A stretch of 64,000 nucleotides of DNA from Mesobacillus subterraneus (GTDB lineage: Bacteria; Bacillota; Bacilli; Bacillales; Cytobacillaceae). Shown piece by piece: positions 27,040-39,180 of the stretch. The notes below the pieces were generated by a model that was given only the letters and a program-made list of their open reading frames with translations, was not told the DNA's origin and searched no databases. The DNA is taken from NCBI RefSeq assembly GCF_020524355.2, contig NZ_CP129019.1, positions 4,722,508-4,786,507 of the forward strand, written 5' to 3'. Each line of letters starts with the position of its first letter. Within the stretch, counting starts at the first letter, position 1. A program made the position numbers and the translations under genes.

Positions 27040-30000
27040 ATGAGAAAGAACAATAAGCGCAATTTCTCGATCTTCATGACTGCGATCATGCTGTTGAGCT
27101 TATGGCTGCCATTTGTGCCTGCTCCTCAAGCATTTGCAGAAAGTTCATCTGCAACGGAAGATTCTGTTGCAGCGAGTGAACGCAAAGTTCGCTTTACTTA
27201 TATTCGTGAGGATCAAAACTTTGGCGAGTGGAATATTTGGACATGGAACACTGGTGTGAATGATGGCAAGGTAGATTTCACAATCAAGGAAGGTAGCAAA
27301 GCGGTAGCAGAAATCCCAATTGGTCCAGATGCCGCTCAAATGGGTTTTGTCCTTCGCAGCAACTATGATTGGGATACTGCCGAAAAAGAATTTGGAGACC
27401 GTTTTATCACACTAAGCAAAAATGACTCCATCACAAAAGCATTCATCACTAGCGGTGTAGAACAAATCCGCATCGTCCCTGATGGATCAGCCCCTAAAAT
27501 TGACCAGGGAAATGCGACGTTCTTCTATCGTGACAAAGAGCTTTTTGCTAACGACGCAATGGACACGATTGAAAAAGTAGAATTGAAGTTTAACGATGAA
27601 ACCATTCCAATGACGTATGAGTCCGAGAATGAGAGATTCACAGCTACTTACGAAAGTATTCCTAATGGCACAACTCCTTACACATATGTTGTGACCATGA
27701 AGGACGGCACTACAACTGAAGTGAAAGACCCATACAATCCGACTTCAGAAATCGTCTTCCAAAAGGGTGAACTGACTGTTTCAGGCACAATCGCACCAGC
27801 TGCGATCGATTACAACCAAAACGCAGTATTATCTCTTGATGTACAAGGTTTGACTGATGAACTTTCCATCAGCTCAATGACAGCTGATATTTCAGCACTT
27901 GGCGGATCCAAGCAGCTTGAAATTGACCCTGCCTTAAAAGAAGTGACAATCGCAGTGGATGACAATATCCCAGCTGGAACAAAAGAAATTCCACTAACTG
28001 TTGTAGACTCTTTTGGAAACCCTTACAACGGTACTGCTACTGTAGAAGTTAAAACAAGACAAGCTGTCGGCGAAAATGATTTTGACTGGGATGAGTCAAT
28101 CATTTACTTCATGCTTACAGACCGTTTCTTTGACGGTGATGAAACAAACAATGATCCATACAACCAGAATTATGATGCGAAAAATGACCGCGGTACGTAT
28201 CAGGGCGGTGATTTTAAAGGGATCACAGAGAAATTAGATTACCTTGATGATCTAGGTGTAAACACAATCTGGATCAGCCCTGTTGTAGAAAACATCAAGC
28301 ATGATGTGCGCTACGACAATGAAGAAGGCCACTCTTACTATGCTTACCACGGCTATTGGGCTAGTAATTTTGGCAAGTTGAACCCTCATTTCGGTTCAAT
28401 GGAAGATTTCCATACCCTGATTGACGCTGCACATGAGCGCGGCATCAAAATCATGGTCGATGTGGTCCTGAACCACACAGGTTATGGTTTGAAGGATATT
28501 GATGACCAGGTGACAAACCCTCCTGCCGGCTATCCGACAGATGAAGAAAGAGCTACATTCAGCAGCCTGCTTCGCCAGGGAAATGTAGGAACAGATGAGG
28601 TTCGCGGTGAACTGGCTGGACTTCCAGATTTCAAGACAGAAGACCCGGCAGTTCGCGATGCGATTGTTCAATGGCAGACTGACTGGATCGAAAAAGCAAA
28701 AACAGCAAAAGGCAACACAATCGACTACTTCCGTGTAGACACTGTCAAGCACGTCGAAGATGCAACATGGATGGCGTTCAAGAACGCAATCACTGAAAAA
28801 ATGCCTGGAACATAAGATGATCGGCGAAACTTGGGGAGCTAGTGCCGGAAACGACTCTGGATACCTTGAGTCAGGAATGATGGACTCCCTGCTTGACTTT
28901 GATTTTAAAAATATCGCGAAAAACTTTGCGAACGGAAAGCTTAAACAAGCAAACGATGCGCTGATTTCCCGCAACGGAAAAATCGATAACACAGCTACAC
29001 TAGGCCAGTTCCTTGGCAGCCATGATGAAGATGGATTCCTGCATGCTGTCGGCAATGACGAAGGCAAGCTTAAGATTGCCGCTTCCCTGCAGGCAACGGC
29101 AAAAGGCCAACCAGTCATTTATTACGGTGAAGAGCTTGGCCAAACAGGAGCGAATAACTATCCGCAATACGATAACCGTTATGACCTTGCCTGGAATGAG
29201 GTAGAAGGCAATGACATTCTTGACCACTATAAGAAAATCTTGAATTTCCGAGGCGATCACTCTAAGGTTTTCGCTAAAGGTGAACGCACGACAATCGGCG
29301 GCACAGACGCTGATAAGTTCATGGTTTTTGCTAGAACATACGGTAATGAAGCTGCATATGTCGGCTTGAATGTTGCTGACACAGCAAAAGAAGTGAAATT
29401 GAAAGTTGATGCCGGAGCGGTTGTTACAGACCATTACTCTAGCAAAACTTACACTGCTTCAGAAGTGGGAGAAGTTATTTTACCAATCCCTGCAAAAGCT
29501 GATGGCGGTACGGTTTTACTGTCAGTTGAAAATGGAGCGATTACGGCGGCTGAAGCTGCGGGTACAAAAAATGGCGGCGGAGAGGGAACTGTTGATCCAA
29601 TCCCTGATAACCATGTGCGTATCCACTATAAACGCGATGACAACAACTATGAAAACTTCGGTGCATGGCTGTGGAATGATGTAGCATCCCCTTCAGCTGG
29701 ATGGCCGACTGGCGCTACAATGTTTGAAAAGAAAGACAGCTATGGCGCTTATATCGATGTAGAACTTATTGAGGGCGCGAAGAACATAGGATTCCTCGTT
29801 ATGGACATTACCAAAGGGGATTCGGGTAAAGATGGCGGAGACAAAGGCTTTACAATCACGTCACCTGAGATGAATGAAATTTTTATCAAACAAGGTGATG
29901 ACAAGGTTTATAAATATGAACCAGTCAACCTTCCTGAAAATACAGTCCGTGTTCACTATGTACGGGACAATGCTGACTACGAAGATTTTGGGCTTTGGAA

Positions 30001-33000
30001 CTGGGGCGATGTAGCAGCACCTTCTGATGGTTGACCGACTGGTGCAGCATCATTCTCGGAAACTGACCGTTATGGTGCTTATGTGGACATCCAGTTGAAG
30101 GAAAATGCGAAAGAAATCGGCATGATCACGCTAAATAAGTCTACTGGAGATAAGGATGGCGAGAACAAGACCTTCAATCTCCTCGACAAGTACAACCATG
30201 TTTGGGTAAAACAAGGCGATGACAATGTCTACGTTTCTCCATACTGGGAACAGGCGACAGGTCTTGTATCTGCAGAAGTTCTTAATGGAAATACCATTCT
30301 ATTAGGCTTCACGATGACTGACGGCCTTACAGCGGATGCACTAAAAGATGCTCTTGCAATCACGGATGCAGACGGTGCTGAAGTGACAATTGAAGGCGTC
30401 GAAATCACGGGGGCTACCTCTGTAAAAGTTACAGCGGAATTCGCTTTAGACAAGCTTCCATTGTCCGTCACATATGCAGGCAGAACAGTTTCCGCTGCTT
30501 CAGGCTGGAGAATGCTTGATGATATGTATGCTTATGATGGAAATGACCTTGGTGCAACTTACAAGGATGGCGGAGCAACATTAAAGCTATGGGCTCCAAA
30601 GGCAAGCAAGGTTGTCGCAAACTTCTTTGATAAAGATGATGCAGCTGAAAAAATCGGCAGCATTGAATTGGAGAAAGGCGACAAGGGAGTCTGGTCTGTT
30701 GAGGCAACTCCTGGAGACCTTAACGTTACTGATCTTGAGGGTTATTTTTACCAGTATGATGTAACCAATGACGGAGTGACTCGTCAGGTTCTTGACCCTT
30801 ATGCAAAATCAATGGCAGCTTTCACGGTTAATACGGAAGGTGAAGCTGGTCCAGACGGCGACACTGTTGGCAAGGCAGCAATCATTGACCTTAGCGATAC
30901 AGACCCTGAAGGATTCAGCCACGCGAACATCGATGGCTATGAAAAGCGCGAAGATGCAGTCATCTATGAGGTTCATGTACGTGACTTCACTTCTGACCCA
31001 TCGATCGAAGGCGATTTGAACGCAAGATGGGGTTCTTACGAAGCGTTTGCTGACAAGCTTGATTACATTAAGTCTCTTGGCGTGACACATGTCCAACTGC
31101 TTCCTGTCATGGCTTGGTATTATGGCGACGAAACAAAGATGGGCCAAAGAGAGCTTGATTACTCTGCGGGCGGAAACGAGTACAACTGGGGCTATGACCC
31201 GCACAGCTACTTCTCGCCGGATGGCGCATATTCAGAAGATGCGACTGATCCTGAATTACGCGTAAAAGAATTGAAAGAAATGATCGATGCAATCCATGAT
31301 GCTGGAATGGGTGTTGTCCTTGACGTTGTTTACACTCATATGGCAAAAGCCAGCCAGCTGAATGATATTGTTCCAAATTACTATGCGTTCCAGGACGCTC
31401 AAGGTAATTTCCTTGGCGGCTTCGGAAACAACCTGGCGACAAGCCATACAATGGCTGAAAAGCTGATGGTAGATTCAGTGAAATACTGGTTCGAAGAGTA
31501 CAAGATTGACGGTATGCGCTTCGACATGATGGGTGACGCAACCTATCCATCTGTTCAAAACGCATATGACGCAGCAGCGGCTGTAAATCCTGATGCATTG
31601 TTCATCGGTGAAGGCTGGAGAACATTCGCAGGCCACATCGCTGAGCCAGAGCTAGCGGGCATGGGCGCTGATCAGGATTGGATGAACAAAACAGATGACG
31701 TTGGCGTATTCTCTGACGAAATCCGTAACGAACTGAAATCTGGCTTCGGTTCTGAAGGTGAACCTCGTTTCATCACAGGCGGAGCAAGAGATATCAACAC
31801 AATCTTCAAGAACATCAAAGGTCAGCCAGGCAATACTGCTTGGGACGATCCAGGCGATATGGTCCAGTACATCGCAGCGCATGATAATCTGCCGCTTCAC
31901 GATGTCATTGCCCAATCGATCAAAAAGGATCCGTCAGTACCAGAAAATGAGTTGGAAATCCATAAGCGTATTCGCATTGGAAACTCCATTATTTTAACAT
32001 CCCAGGGAACAGCATTCCTCCACGCAGGCCAGGAATATGGCAGAACGAAGCAGTGGAAAGGCAAAGGCGTTCCAGAACAGAAGTACCACGAACTGAAGGA
32101 TGAGAAAGGAAAATCATTCGGATACTTCATTCATGACTCGTATGATTCTTCCGATGCGATCAATATGTTCGATTGGGAAAAAGCAACAAACAAAGAAGAA
32201 TTCGAAGTGAATACAACAACGCAAGCCTTTACAAAAGGTTTGATTGAGTTAAGGAAGTCAACAAACGCTTTCCGCCTCGGCGAGAGTGATTTGGTTGACC
32301 AAAACGTTACATTGCTTGATATCCCTGAAATCAAGGATACAGACCTTGTCATCGCATACGAAAACGTATCGACTGACAAGACAGGCAACTACTATGTATT
32401 CGTCAACGCTGACACGAAAGCACGTACATTGACGCTGGGCGATTACAACTTCGCTGGCGGCAAGGTACTTGTAGATAGCGACGAGGCTGGTATGAAGCCT
32501 GTTTCAAAAAGATCTGGATTCAAATTAACAAACGACACTTTGTCAATCGATCCATTGACTACAGTCGTAATTAAGTTGGATAGAAAAGCAACAGAGGCAC
32601 CAGGTGAAAACCCTGGAATTCCAAACACTCCTGGACTACCTGGTCTGCCAGGACTTCCGGGTGGTGAAAAGCCTGATAAAAAATTTGTTGAAGTAAAGCC
32701 TGAAACGAAAAATGGTGTCGCAAAGATTGAAAATACAGTCATGAATAATCTGGAAAAAGATGCATCTCTCATTGTGAACCTTGAAAAACAGGTACAATTT
32801 GAAGTGGAACTGACAAAAGAACAAATTAAAATGTTAAAAGAAAAAGGCAATACCATCATTATCAAGAACAATGATGCAGAACTGCATATCCCTGCTTCCG
32901 TTCTTCCGGATGAGGATATATCCATCAAGGTGAAGAGGTTGAAAGATATCCAGTCTGCAGTGAGTGCTGTTTATGACTTCACCATTACTGGAAACGGGAA

Positions 33001-33358
33001 GGTGTATCATCAATTTGACCAGCCGTTGACAGTCAAATTTAAAGTCGATAGCAGAGAAGTCAAAAACCAAAAAGATGTTAAAGTATATTACTACAATGAA
33101 GTGAAGAAAGAGTGGGAACTGGTTGGCGGAAAGTACAAAGATGGTCATGCTGTTGCAACAACTAACCACCTGAGTACTTACGCAGCTTTGGAAATAGTAT
33201 CTTCAGATGACATCTCAAAGATTTCACAACCAGAAGAAGGCTATGAACTTCCAGACACAGCAACGAACAGTTACAACCTATTCCTTTTAGGATTGCTGCT
33301 GATTGCTTCCAGCGGTACAGTTTTATTCCTGAAGCGCAGAAAAGGTTCTCACTATTAG
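27040..33358 (+). pseudogene. Cell-wall-anchored amylopullulanase (alpha-amylase plus pullulanase), one frameshift and one nonsense codon
   Basis: AGGAGG precedes the ATG. Signal peptide, then a starch-binding-like domain, a GH13 alpha-amylase domain with VVLNHTG, nucleophile Asp in YFRVDTVKHV (near 28735), acid/base Glu in MIGETWG and HDED near 29020. Two CBM41-like modules follow (IHYKRDDNNYENFGAW and VHYVRDNADYEDFGLW). Next comes a pullulanase domain with YNWGYDP (31183), GMRFDMMGD, IGEGWR and AAHDNLP. It ends with a PGLPGLPGLPG linker, a beta-rich domain and LPDTA plus helix and basic tail. One extra G at 28807-28808 shifts the frame (MPEHKMIGETWG becomes MPGT-stop). At 30032-30034 TGA replaces the TGG of the sister module (GWPTGA). 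Repaired, it is about 2,105 residues. It would degrade starch and pullulan on the cell surface. Confidence 0.88.
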
Positions 33359-33421
33359 CGTAGGAAAGAGGAAAATGGGGAACTTCTTTAAGCGGAAGTT
33401 TACCATAAAAGATGCACGATT

Positions 33422-33459
33422 GAAATAAAGCCGGTTCCTAATGGAACCGGCTTTATTTC
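33422..33459 (+). terminator. Terminator after the amylopullulanase gene
   Basis: A 17-bp perfect stem (GAAATAAAGCCGGTTCC with its complement) around a four-base loop, ending in a T-rich arm. Confidence 0.85.
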
Positions 33460-33925
33460 ATCTGTCTTTTAATAGATATTTGGCTAAGTATTTGCCCATA
33501 GATCATTTCCTTTTTGATTTTAAATATAGTAGTTAGTCAGAAAGGACTATAACTTGTTCGAATTTATTGGTGGCCAGTCCACCCGGTGGTAGCACGTGGA
33601 GTTCATACAACAGGCTCATAAAGGGACCACTAAAAAGAAGAATCTACCACCACAAGGAAGCACAAAAGAGATTGCGAAGTTTATCGACCTAACAGAAGGA
33701 GAAATCAAAAAGACACAAAAATAAATATTCTGAGAGAAACTGAGAAGCGCGATGAACTTTGTTTCTTTTTTTATTGACAGGTCCCTAGCACTCCTCGAAT
33801 AATGTCGAATGTCTTTTCGTGGTTATTTATTACCTTTTTTTGGTTTTTAAAAGGTAATGTTTTACATTTTTATTCGTATTATCTATAATATTTTGAAAGG
33901 ACTATATTCCAGGGAGGTGGTTAGT
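33460..33925. other. Intergenic region with a possible 42-residue ORF
   Basis: At 33596-33724 a GTG-started frame encodes MEFIQQAHKGTTKKKNLPPQ and ends DLTEGEIKKTQK. GGTGGT lies nine bases upstream, and a hairpin with AGAAAC/GTTTCT arms and a T-run follows near 33738-33770. It could be a small gene or the tail of a lost one. Nothing else was found. Confidence 0.3.
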
Positions 33926-35009
33926 TTGTCTTCGATAAAAATCCATCTGGAGCATGTCAGGAGTACTAATAATGGCTTAGTACGGCAAATAAACGGACTA
34001 GATAATATTGGAGGAGGGTTGATATCTTTAAAAAATTCTATCGACCACAGAATAAAAAACCGCCAACAGATTGAAGCCAGGCTTACAAAAGCGGTAAGCA
34101 AGGGAAATACAATTCAACATGAATTATCAGGACTAAAGTCTTTTGTAGAGATTTCTATGGGGAAATATACTAATGCTGAGAGAAGGATTAATTCACATCA
34201 TGTGAGTGAAATTGCTGCAAAAACTAGCGGGAAAGACAGCAAACAAAAGAAAGTCATAGAAGATTCAATTTTTGAATTTCTTGAAAAGTATGGAAATACT
34301 GCAGTGTTTACTCAAAGTGCTATTGCATCCGCACTTATTTTAGGAAAACAAATCCGCATCCAAAAAAAGAAAGACCATCCTGGAAGAGCGGTAATCCATA
34401 CGGCTAAGTGGATAAAGGGCAAGGGAAACAATGAGTTTTTAAAAACATTAGCAAGAAGAATGGATCAGACCCTTCGAGATCCAGGCATGTTAATGAAGGG
34501 GTTGAAAACCGCGGACAGTCTTTTAGAGAAGATGACAAGAGCACAGTTGATCGGTATTTCAAAAGCAAAGAGTTTTCCGCACTTCTTGAAGACAGTCATT
34601 ACGGGTATAGATGACGGAGTCCATGGTATCGCAACGTCAAAAATTCCCAGGATGATTGCGAAAAGGGTGTATGCTATTGATGTAGTCTTTAATACTGCCG
34701 AGGAAGGTGTAGGTGTATATAGGGAACATCAAAAAGGTACGTTAGATGGCAAGGATATAGCAGTGGCGGCTTCTAACGTAATCATTAAATCCAGTGCAAG
34801 CTGCAGGTGCAATCATAGGAGGCACTCTGGGTGCTTTACTCGGCCCTGGTGGTGCAGCAGTTGGATCATTTATAGGTGGATCTGGTGGTGTTTGGCTCGG
34901 GGATAAGGTAGCAGGTTTTTCAGAAAAGATTATTCGCCAAGGACCTGGTGAAGCAATAAAGGATGTTGGCAACAGCGTCAATAAACAATTGAATAAGGGT
35001 TTCAATTAG
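33926..35009 (+). pseudogene. Possible type VII secretion (LXG/WXG-like) effector, frameshifted
   Basis: The TTG at 33926 (AGGGAGGTGG upstream) starts SSIKIHLEHVRSTNNGLVRQINGLDNI, a helical N-terminus with the look of short WXG/LXG-type secretion domains. A middle region has no recognised family. The frame breaks in AAA at 34787-34789; removing one A gives INPVQAAGAIIGGTLGALLGP, a glycine-zipper membrane-active stretch, and then a basic end at 35009, about 361 residues in all. Glycine-zipper regions near the C-terminus are common in Bacillus polymorphic toxins. The identification as a type VII effector is inference; no WXG100 gene or EssC lies in the window. Confidence 0.45.
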
Positions 35010-35048
35010 GCAAAGGATTTGTTCAAATGACCATGGGGGAATGAGCTA

Positions 35049-35837
35049 ATGAAGCGACAGGAATTTATACTATCATCAGAGGAACTTAGTTTTGCTCTGG
35101 CATTCTGCCAGTATGACGGACTTGCATCTTCCATCTTAAAGGAAAGTGTGGGGGACGTAACAGAAGAAGGTATTGAACTGATTTTCCAAACGGCTTCCAG
35201 GAGTTTATTTACCAAAGGAATATTGCTGAACCTTGATGAAGGGAAACCAAATAAGGCATTTGATGAAGGTTTTAGCGAAATTTTACAGGATATGGCGACA
35301 TCCAATAATATGTTCCGGGCTTACAACGAAAATGAAAATGGCTAATTTGTTCTTACTGCCCATAGCAGCAGAAATGGACTAATCTTTCACTTAGTCTCAA
35401 ATCAAATTGTTCACGTTTTAAGTGAACTGAACCAGGGGGAATTAATAGAGGAAATTACAGCTTTTTTTCAGCCGGAATTTAAAAACTGGGATTCGTTGCA
35501 ATTTTCAGTTAAGGAAAACAACTTTGAAGAGTTCATGGAATCCGTCAAGTTAAAGAAACCGATTAACCTTGACGAGACTGCCGATCAATTCGTGAATGAT
35601 TTTCATAAGAATAAGGGGAATATCGTTAACTTTTCTTTGATTCGTACAGAGGATGAAGGACTCCCGCACTTCCTCGATGTTGTAATGCTGCTTGTTGGGA
35701 AAGATCGAATATGGGCGATTATGGAAGAGACGGTTGAAAGGGAAAAAAACATTATCTTTAAAACTCTTCATAAAATAGAATGGCAACAATTATTGGAATC
35801 AGTCTTATCTCAATTGGCAACCAGTAAAATATCTTGA
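35049..35837 (+). pseudogene. Unknown protein, in-frame TAA (possible partner of the upstream effector-like gene)
   Basis: MKRQEFILSSEELSFALAFCQYDGLA runs to a TAA at 35343-35345, and the same frame goes on as FVLTAHSSRNGLIFHLVSNQ without further stops to 35837. Treated as one gene it would encode about 262 residues. GGGGGAATGAGCT precedes the ATG. The position after an effector-like gene suggests an accessory or immunity role, which is inference. No family is recognised with confidence. Confidence 0.5.
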
Positions 35838-35854
35838 AAGTATTAGGTGAAAAT

Positions 35855-36319
35855 ATGAATATAGTAAAATATCGGACCTCAACCATTATTGGACGCTTAT
35901 TGGTTTGTGCACTCTTTATCTTTTCTGGATTGGCCCTGATTCTCGCAAGCATCTATTTGGAAGCTCCTACTGTCAGAAAAGTATTTTCTGTTGCTGCAGG
36001 TATTCTCGGAATATTGTTTTTTGGCAGAATGGCAATAATGCTTATCTTCCTTTTATTCAATAATAAAAAGATGTTCGGCTACGACCGGGAAAACATCACA
36101 GTCAGGGACAAGACATTCAAGTTAGATTCCGTTAAAAATGTTGAAGAACAGAATGATATCAAAACTGGATACTTAGGAATAAGGACTCCTGCATTTGTAC
36201 TGAATATAAAGAGCGGGGAATCTATTTACATACCAACTTACTATGTGGTTTCAAAGAAAGATTATCCAATAATCCACAAAACATTAAAGGCAATTGTCAG
36301 CGATCGGAAAAAGAGATAA
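35855..36319 (+). CDS. Two-helix membrane protein, STM3941-like
   Basis: The 154-residue protein starts MNIVKYRTSTIIGRLLVCALFIFSGLALI. It has two membrane helices, then a soluble beta-rich domain (FKLDSVKNVEEQND, GIRTPAFVLNIKSGESIYIP) like that of the STM3941 family, whose function is unknown. AGGTGA four bases before the ATG at 35855 is a better start than the TTG at 35834. It closely follows the previous gene and is probably in the same operon. Confidence 0.6.
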   Translation: MNIVKYRTSTIIGRLLVCALFIFSGLALILASIYLEAPTVRKVFSVAAGILGILFFGRMAIMLIFLLFNNKKMFGYDRENITVRDKTFKLDSVKNVEEQNDIKTGYLGIRTPAFVLNIKSGESIYIPTYYVVSKKDYPIIHKTLKAIVSDRKKR

Positions 36320-36788
36320 ACAGAAAGCACAGGAACTGTTATTTTTGTTATTTAAAAAACATGTAATATTGTGTAACGGAAGAAACGTATCCCGGTTCCT
36401 GCACTAAACCAATCCCTCTTTCAATGAGGGCTTTTTATTGTTTTTCACAAGCTGGATTCTTTATTTATAAGTATTAGAAGTTGTTGATTACATGCAGAAC
36501 GCCCATGTTTTCTAGTTAGATTGATAGCGGACATAGATTGTATGTTCCGAATACTATAATGTCATGCTGCTTTGGGTGAAATTTCTGAAATGATAGGATG
36601 AAACCAGAATGGCTCAATGGAGTAATTTAAGCGCTTTTCGAAATATGGTAGATTAAAGAAAATTTTTTTGTTCCGACAAAATTCGACTAATATGAAGTGT
36701 CATTTCCTATATATTATTTTTAGCAATTTACTTTAGGTGAACCGTTGGTACAGTTCAACTCGCGGTTTAAACAAATGGGGGCAAACTT
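36320..36788. other. Intergenic region with terminator and promoter of the CWB2 gene
   Basis: A short stem CCCTC (36414-36418)/GAGGG (36426-36430) with CTTTTTATT follows the membrane-protein gene and acts as a likely terminator. Further downstream the DNA is AT-rich; TAATAT near 36688 may be a -10. No RNA gene or ORF is supported. Confidence 0.5.
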
Positions 36789-38186
36789 GTGAAAAGAAGT
36801 CTTTTATTTTTAGTCGCTTTTGTTTTGTTGTCAAGCTCTTTAATCTCCAGTCCAGCATCAGCTAACAATGGTTACGCAGAAAAGACATTGAAGTTTCAAA
36901 ATGATGAAGACTTCCAATATATTCAAGAACAGGAACCGAATGATTCTTTTAACGAAGCGAATGTAATCTCGCTTGAGGACGAGGTCACTGGAACGATGAG
37001 TTATTTAAATCGGGATATGTACAAGATTACCATTCCGAAAAAAGGTGGTTTTTTTCTTTACGGAGAAGTGCTGGAAGCTTTCACTAGTGTGACTGGTGAA
37101 ATCAGTATTGTAATTTATAAGGAACACTCAGATGGAACCAGGGAGGACTTACCTGAGGTGCGCAGTTCTATTGATAATGCAGGTGGATTTTATGCCGAGG
37201 CTATTTTAGAACCTGGTACTTACATTTTGCAGTTATCAGACAACTACGATACAACAAGAGGCGAACAATACAGGTTCTCAACAATGATGATGGAACCTGG
37301 TATTGATAGAATTGCTGGTAGTGATAGATATGAAACTGCAGTGAATGTTGCTTATGAAGGCTGGTTTGGTAGTGGTGCCAGTGAAATTGTATTAGCGACG
37401 GGTACAGACTTCCCGGATGCATTAGCGGCAGCGCCGTTAGCCTACTATTTAGATGCACCTATTTTGCTCACACCAAAGAATTCAATGCCTAATTCTGTTA
37501 TTGAAGCAATTCATGATTTAGGTGTAGAAAAGGTAACAATCATTGGCGGTACTGGAGTGGTATCCCGGGCGATTGAAGATTATCTCAACGATAAACTTAG
37601 AGTAACAGTTGAAAGGATTGCGGGAAGCACCAGGTATGAAACTGCTGTGGGGATTGCAAAAAAACTGCCACTTCAAGAAAACTCTATTGTGGTTTCAGGA
37701 CAAAATTATCCTGATGCACTATCTGTTGGGTCATATGCCGCTATTAGTGGAACCCCAATCCTGTTGACTGAGGCAAATAAGCTTCCTGTTGCAACGGCAG
37801 CTGAAGCAAAGAAATATAAAAATACATTTGTTATTGGCGGGACAGGGGCAGTGTCAGAAAATGTATATAACCAATTGCCTGACCCTTATCGAATCAGTGG
37901 ACAAAACCGTTACGAAACATCGGCGAATGTAACAAAATACTTCTTTGGAGCAGGAATTGATTCTTCCTTCGTTACCACAGGTACAAACTTTGCGGATGCA
38001 CTAGCAGGGTCAGTCCTTGCAGGATATTATGTCGAACCAATTGTTTTAACAACTCCAAAGACCCTTCATCCAGCGGCAAAAGAGCTCTTTGTAGATGAAG
38101 ATGTTTTATGGTACACCATTATTGGCGGAACAGGGGCAGTGAGTCCGGTTGTTGAAGATGAGCTTTGGTCAATTATTTATCAATAG
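36789..38186 (+). CDS. Secreted cell-wall-binding protein with three CWB2 repeats
   Basis: The 465-residue protein has a signal peptide ending near SPASAN, a PPC-like beta domain (EQEPNDSFNEANVISL) and three cell-wall-binding repeat 2 modules. Each CWB2 shows RIAG(S)xRYETA, then (T/S)GxN/DFxDALA and a VxxIGGTGAVS ending. CWB2 modules bind anionic wall polymers non-covalently. No catalytic domain is present, so it may be a wall-structure or adhesion protein. The GTG start at 36789 follows AATGGGGGC. A terminator follows the stop. Confidence 0.88.
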   Translation: MKRSLLFLVAFVLLSSSLISSPASANNGYAEKTLKFQNDEDFQYIQEQEPNDSFNEANVISLEDEVTGTMSYLNRDMYKITIPKKGGFFLYGEVLEAFTSVTGEISIVIYKEHSDGTREDLPEVRSSIDNAGGFYAEAILEPGTYILQLSDNYDTTRGEQYRFSTMMMEPGIDRIAGSDRYETAVNVAYEGWFGSGASEIVLATGTDFPDALAAAPLAYYLDAPILLTPKNSMPNSVIEAIHDLGVEKVTIIGGTGVVSRAIEDYLNDKLRVTVERIAGSTRYETAVGIAKKLPLQENSIVVSGQNYPDALSVGSYAAISGTPILLTEANKLPVATAAEAKKYKNTFVIGGTGAVSENVYNQLPDPYRISGQNRYETSANVTKYFFGAGIDSSFVTTGTNFADALAGSVLAGYYVEPIVLTTPKTLHPAAKELFVDEDVLWYTIIGGTGAVSPVVEDELWSIIYQ

Positions 38187-38196
38187 CAAATAAAAG

Positions 38197-38228
38197 AATC
38201 ATAGGGACAATTGTCCCTATGATTTTGT
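38197..38228 (+). terminator. Terminator after the CWB2 gene
   Basis: AATCATAGGGACAATTGTCCCTATGATT (two 14-base arms) is a perfect palindrome followed by TTGTC. Confidence 0.7.
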
Positions 38229-38564
38229 CATTTCCAGCTGTGTTTTAAGCTCACTTTGGATTCTTTGTTTTTCCTCCTCCGCCACAACTTGATAATAGAT
38301 ATCATCAATGATCTTTCCTTTTCCATGGAACTGTATTTGCTGAAGGAGGGATGACCTTATTCACTCTGTATTACGGAAGTGAAAGGAGGGATAAAAAGGG
38401 ACAGTTCAGGGTTTTTAATAATTTGAGGACATTTTTTAATATTAAGACAAAAGAACTATCACCATTTTTCACCAAAAAAGGCAGGAGATTATCAGAAATT
38501 GTCGAAGAAATTAAGGAGTAGTGATAAAGTAATGGTTAAAAAGTCTTAGGGTGGGATTATTTAT
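38225..38564. other. Intergenic region with two short coding-like frames
   Basis: Minus strand 38217 to about 38352 reads FHGKGKIIDDIYYQVVAEEE and ends in TAG; it has no start and looks like the tail of a lost gene. Plus strand 38351-38521 encodes 56 residues, MTLFTLYYGSERRDKKGQ to LSEIVEEIKE, but the GGAGGG lies directly against its ATG. Neither is assigned. Confidence 0.3.
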
Positions 38565-39101
38565 ATGGCATTTTATTCACAGTATGTTTCTGTAGAGAAG
38601 ATGAATTTAATAAAAAGAGAGGTTACTAGAGCTGGTCAAGAGATGCAATCATACAGGCCTGGTGAGCCATTTACACAGCTTGAGATGGCCTTTGGCTACG
38701 CGGCATTCATGAAGTGGCTGGCGCTAGCGCTTCAAAAACAGCAAAACAACTCTTCGGATTTTTATGAGTTTTATGAAGGATGCAACCATAGTGCAAGAGA
38801 AATAGCAACTCAATTCATGGAGCTTGCTTACCAGGATGCAGGTGTGAATCGGGCATTACGTCATCACTATGGAAGCTTGGATGGCCGAAATGAGTTGAGG
38901 TTGGCTGGACAGGGATTATCAGCATCATTTAATCCCGAATGGAATGGCTCGTTAACAAGGGCGGTCATTATGATTTGTAGGCAACTTGCTTATTTTTATA
39001 CTGGAGTTTTGGGTGATACTTTTGACCTTGCAGGAAAAGGGATTTCCTGGAATGAATTAAATGATGCTTCTTCTATCTGGCTTAGTGAGGTTTTAAATTA
39101 A
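38565..39101 (+). CDS. Uncharacterised protein, first gene of a three-gene cassette
   Basis: A 178-residue, mostly helical soluble protein starting MAFYSQYVSVEKMNLIKREV, with RAGQEMQSYRPGEPFTQLEM and GSLTRAVIMICRQLAYFYTG. No signal peptide. Family not recognised. Short gaps (79 and 66 bp) link it to the zinc-ribbon/HIRAN protein and to the acidic protein that follow, suggesting one operon. Confidence 0.65.
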   Translation: MAFYSQYVSVEKMNLIKREVTRAGQEMQSYRPGEPFTQLEMAFGYAAFMKWLALALQKQQNNSSDFYEFYEGCNHSAREIATQFMELAYQDAGVNRALRHHYGSLDGRNELRLAGQGLSASFNPEWNGSLTRAVIMICRQLAYFYTGVLGDTFDLAGKGISWNELNDASSIWLSEVLN

Positions 39102-39180
39102 AAATTTCCCCAGTAAATCATTTTCCTTGCTTAAAACAGCTGATGATAACTACAAAAATTTAAACCAGGAGTGAAATCCA

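Noticed and set aside
30229..33169. Several minus-strand ORFs of 60-160 residues across the amylopullulanase
   Set aside because: They are shadows of one continuous, well-conserved plus-strand coding sequence.
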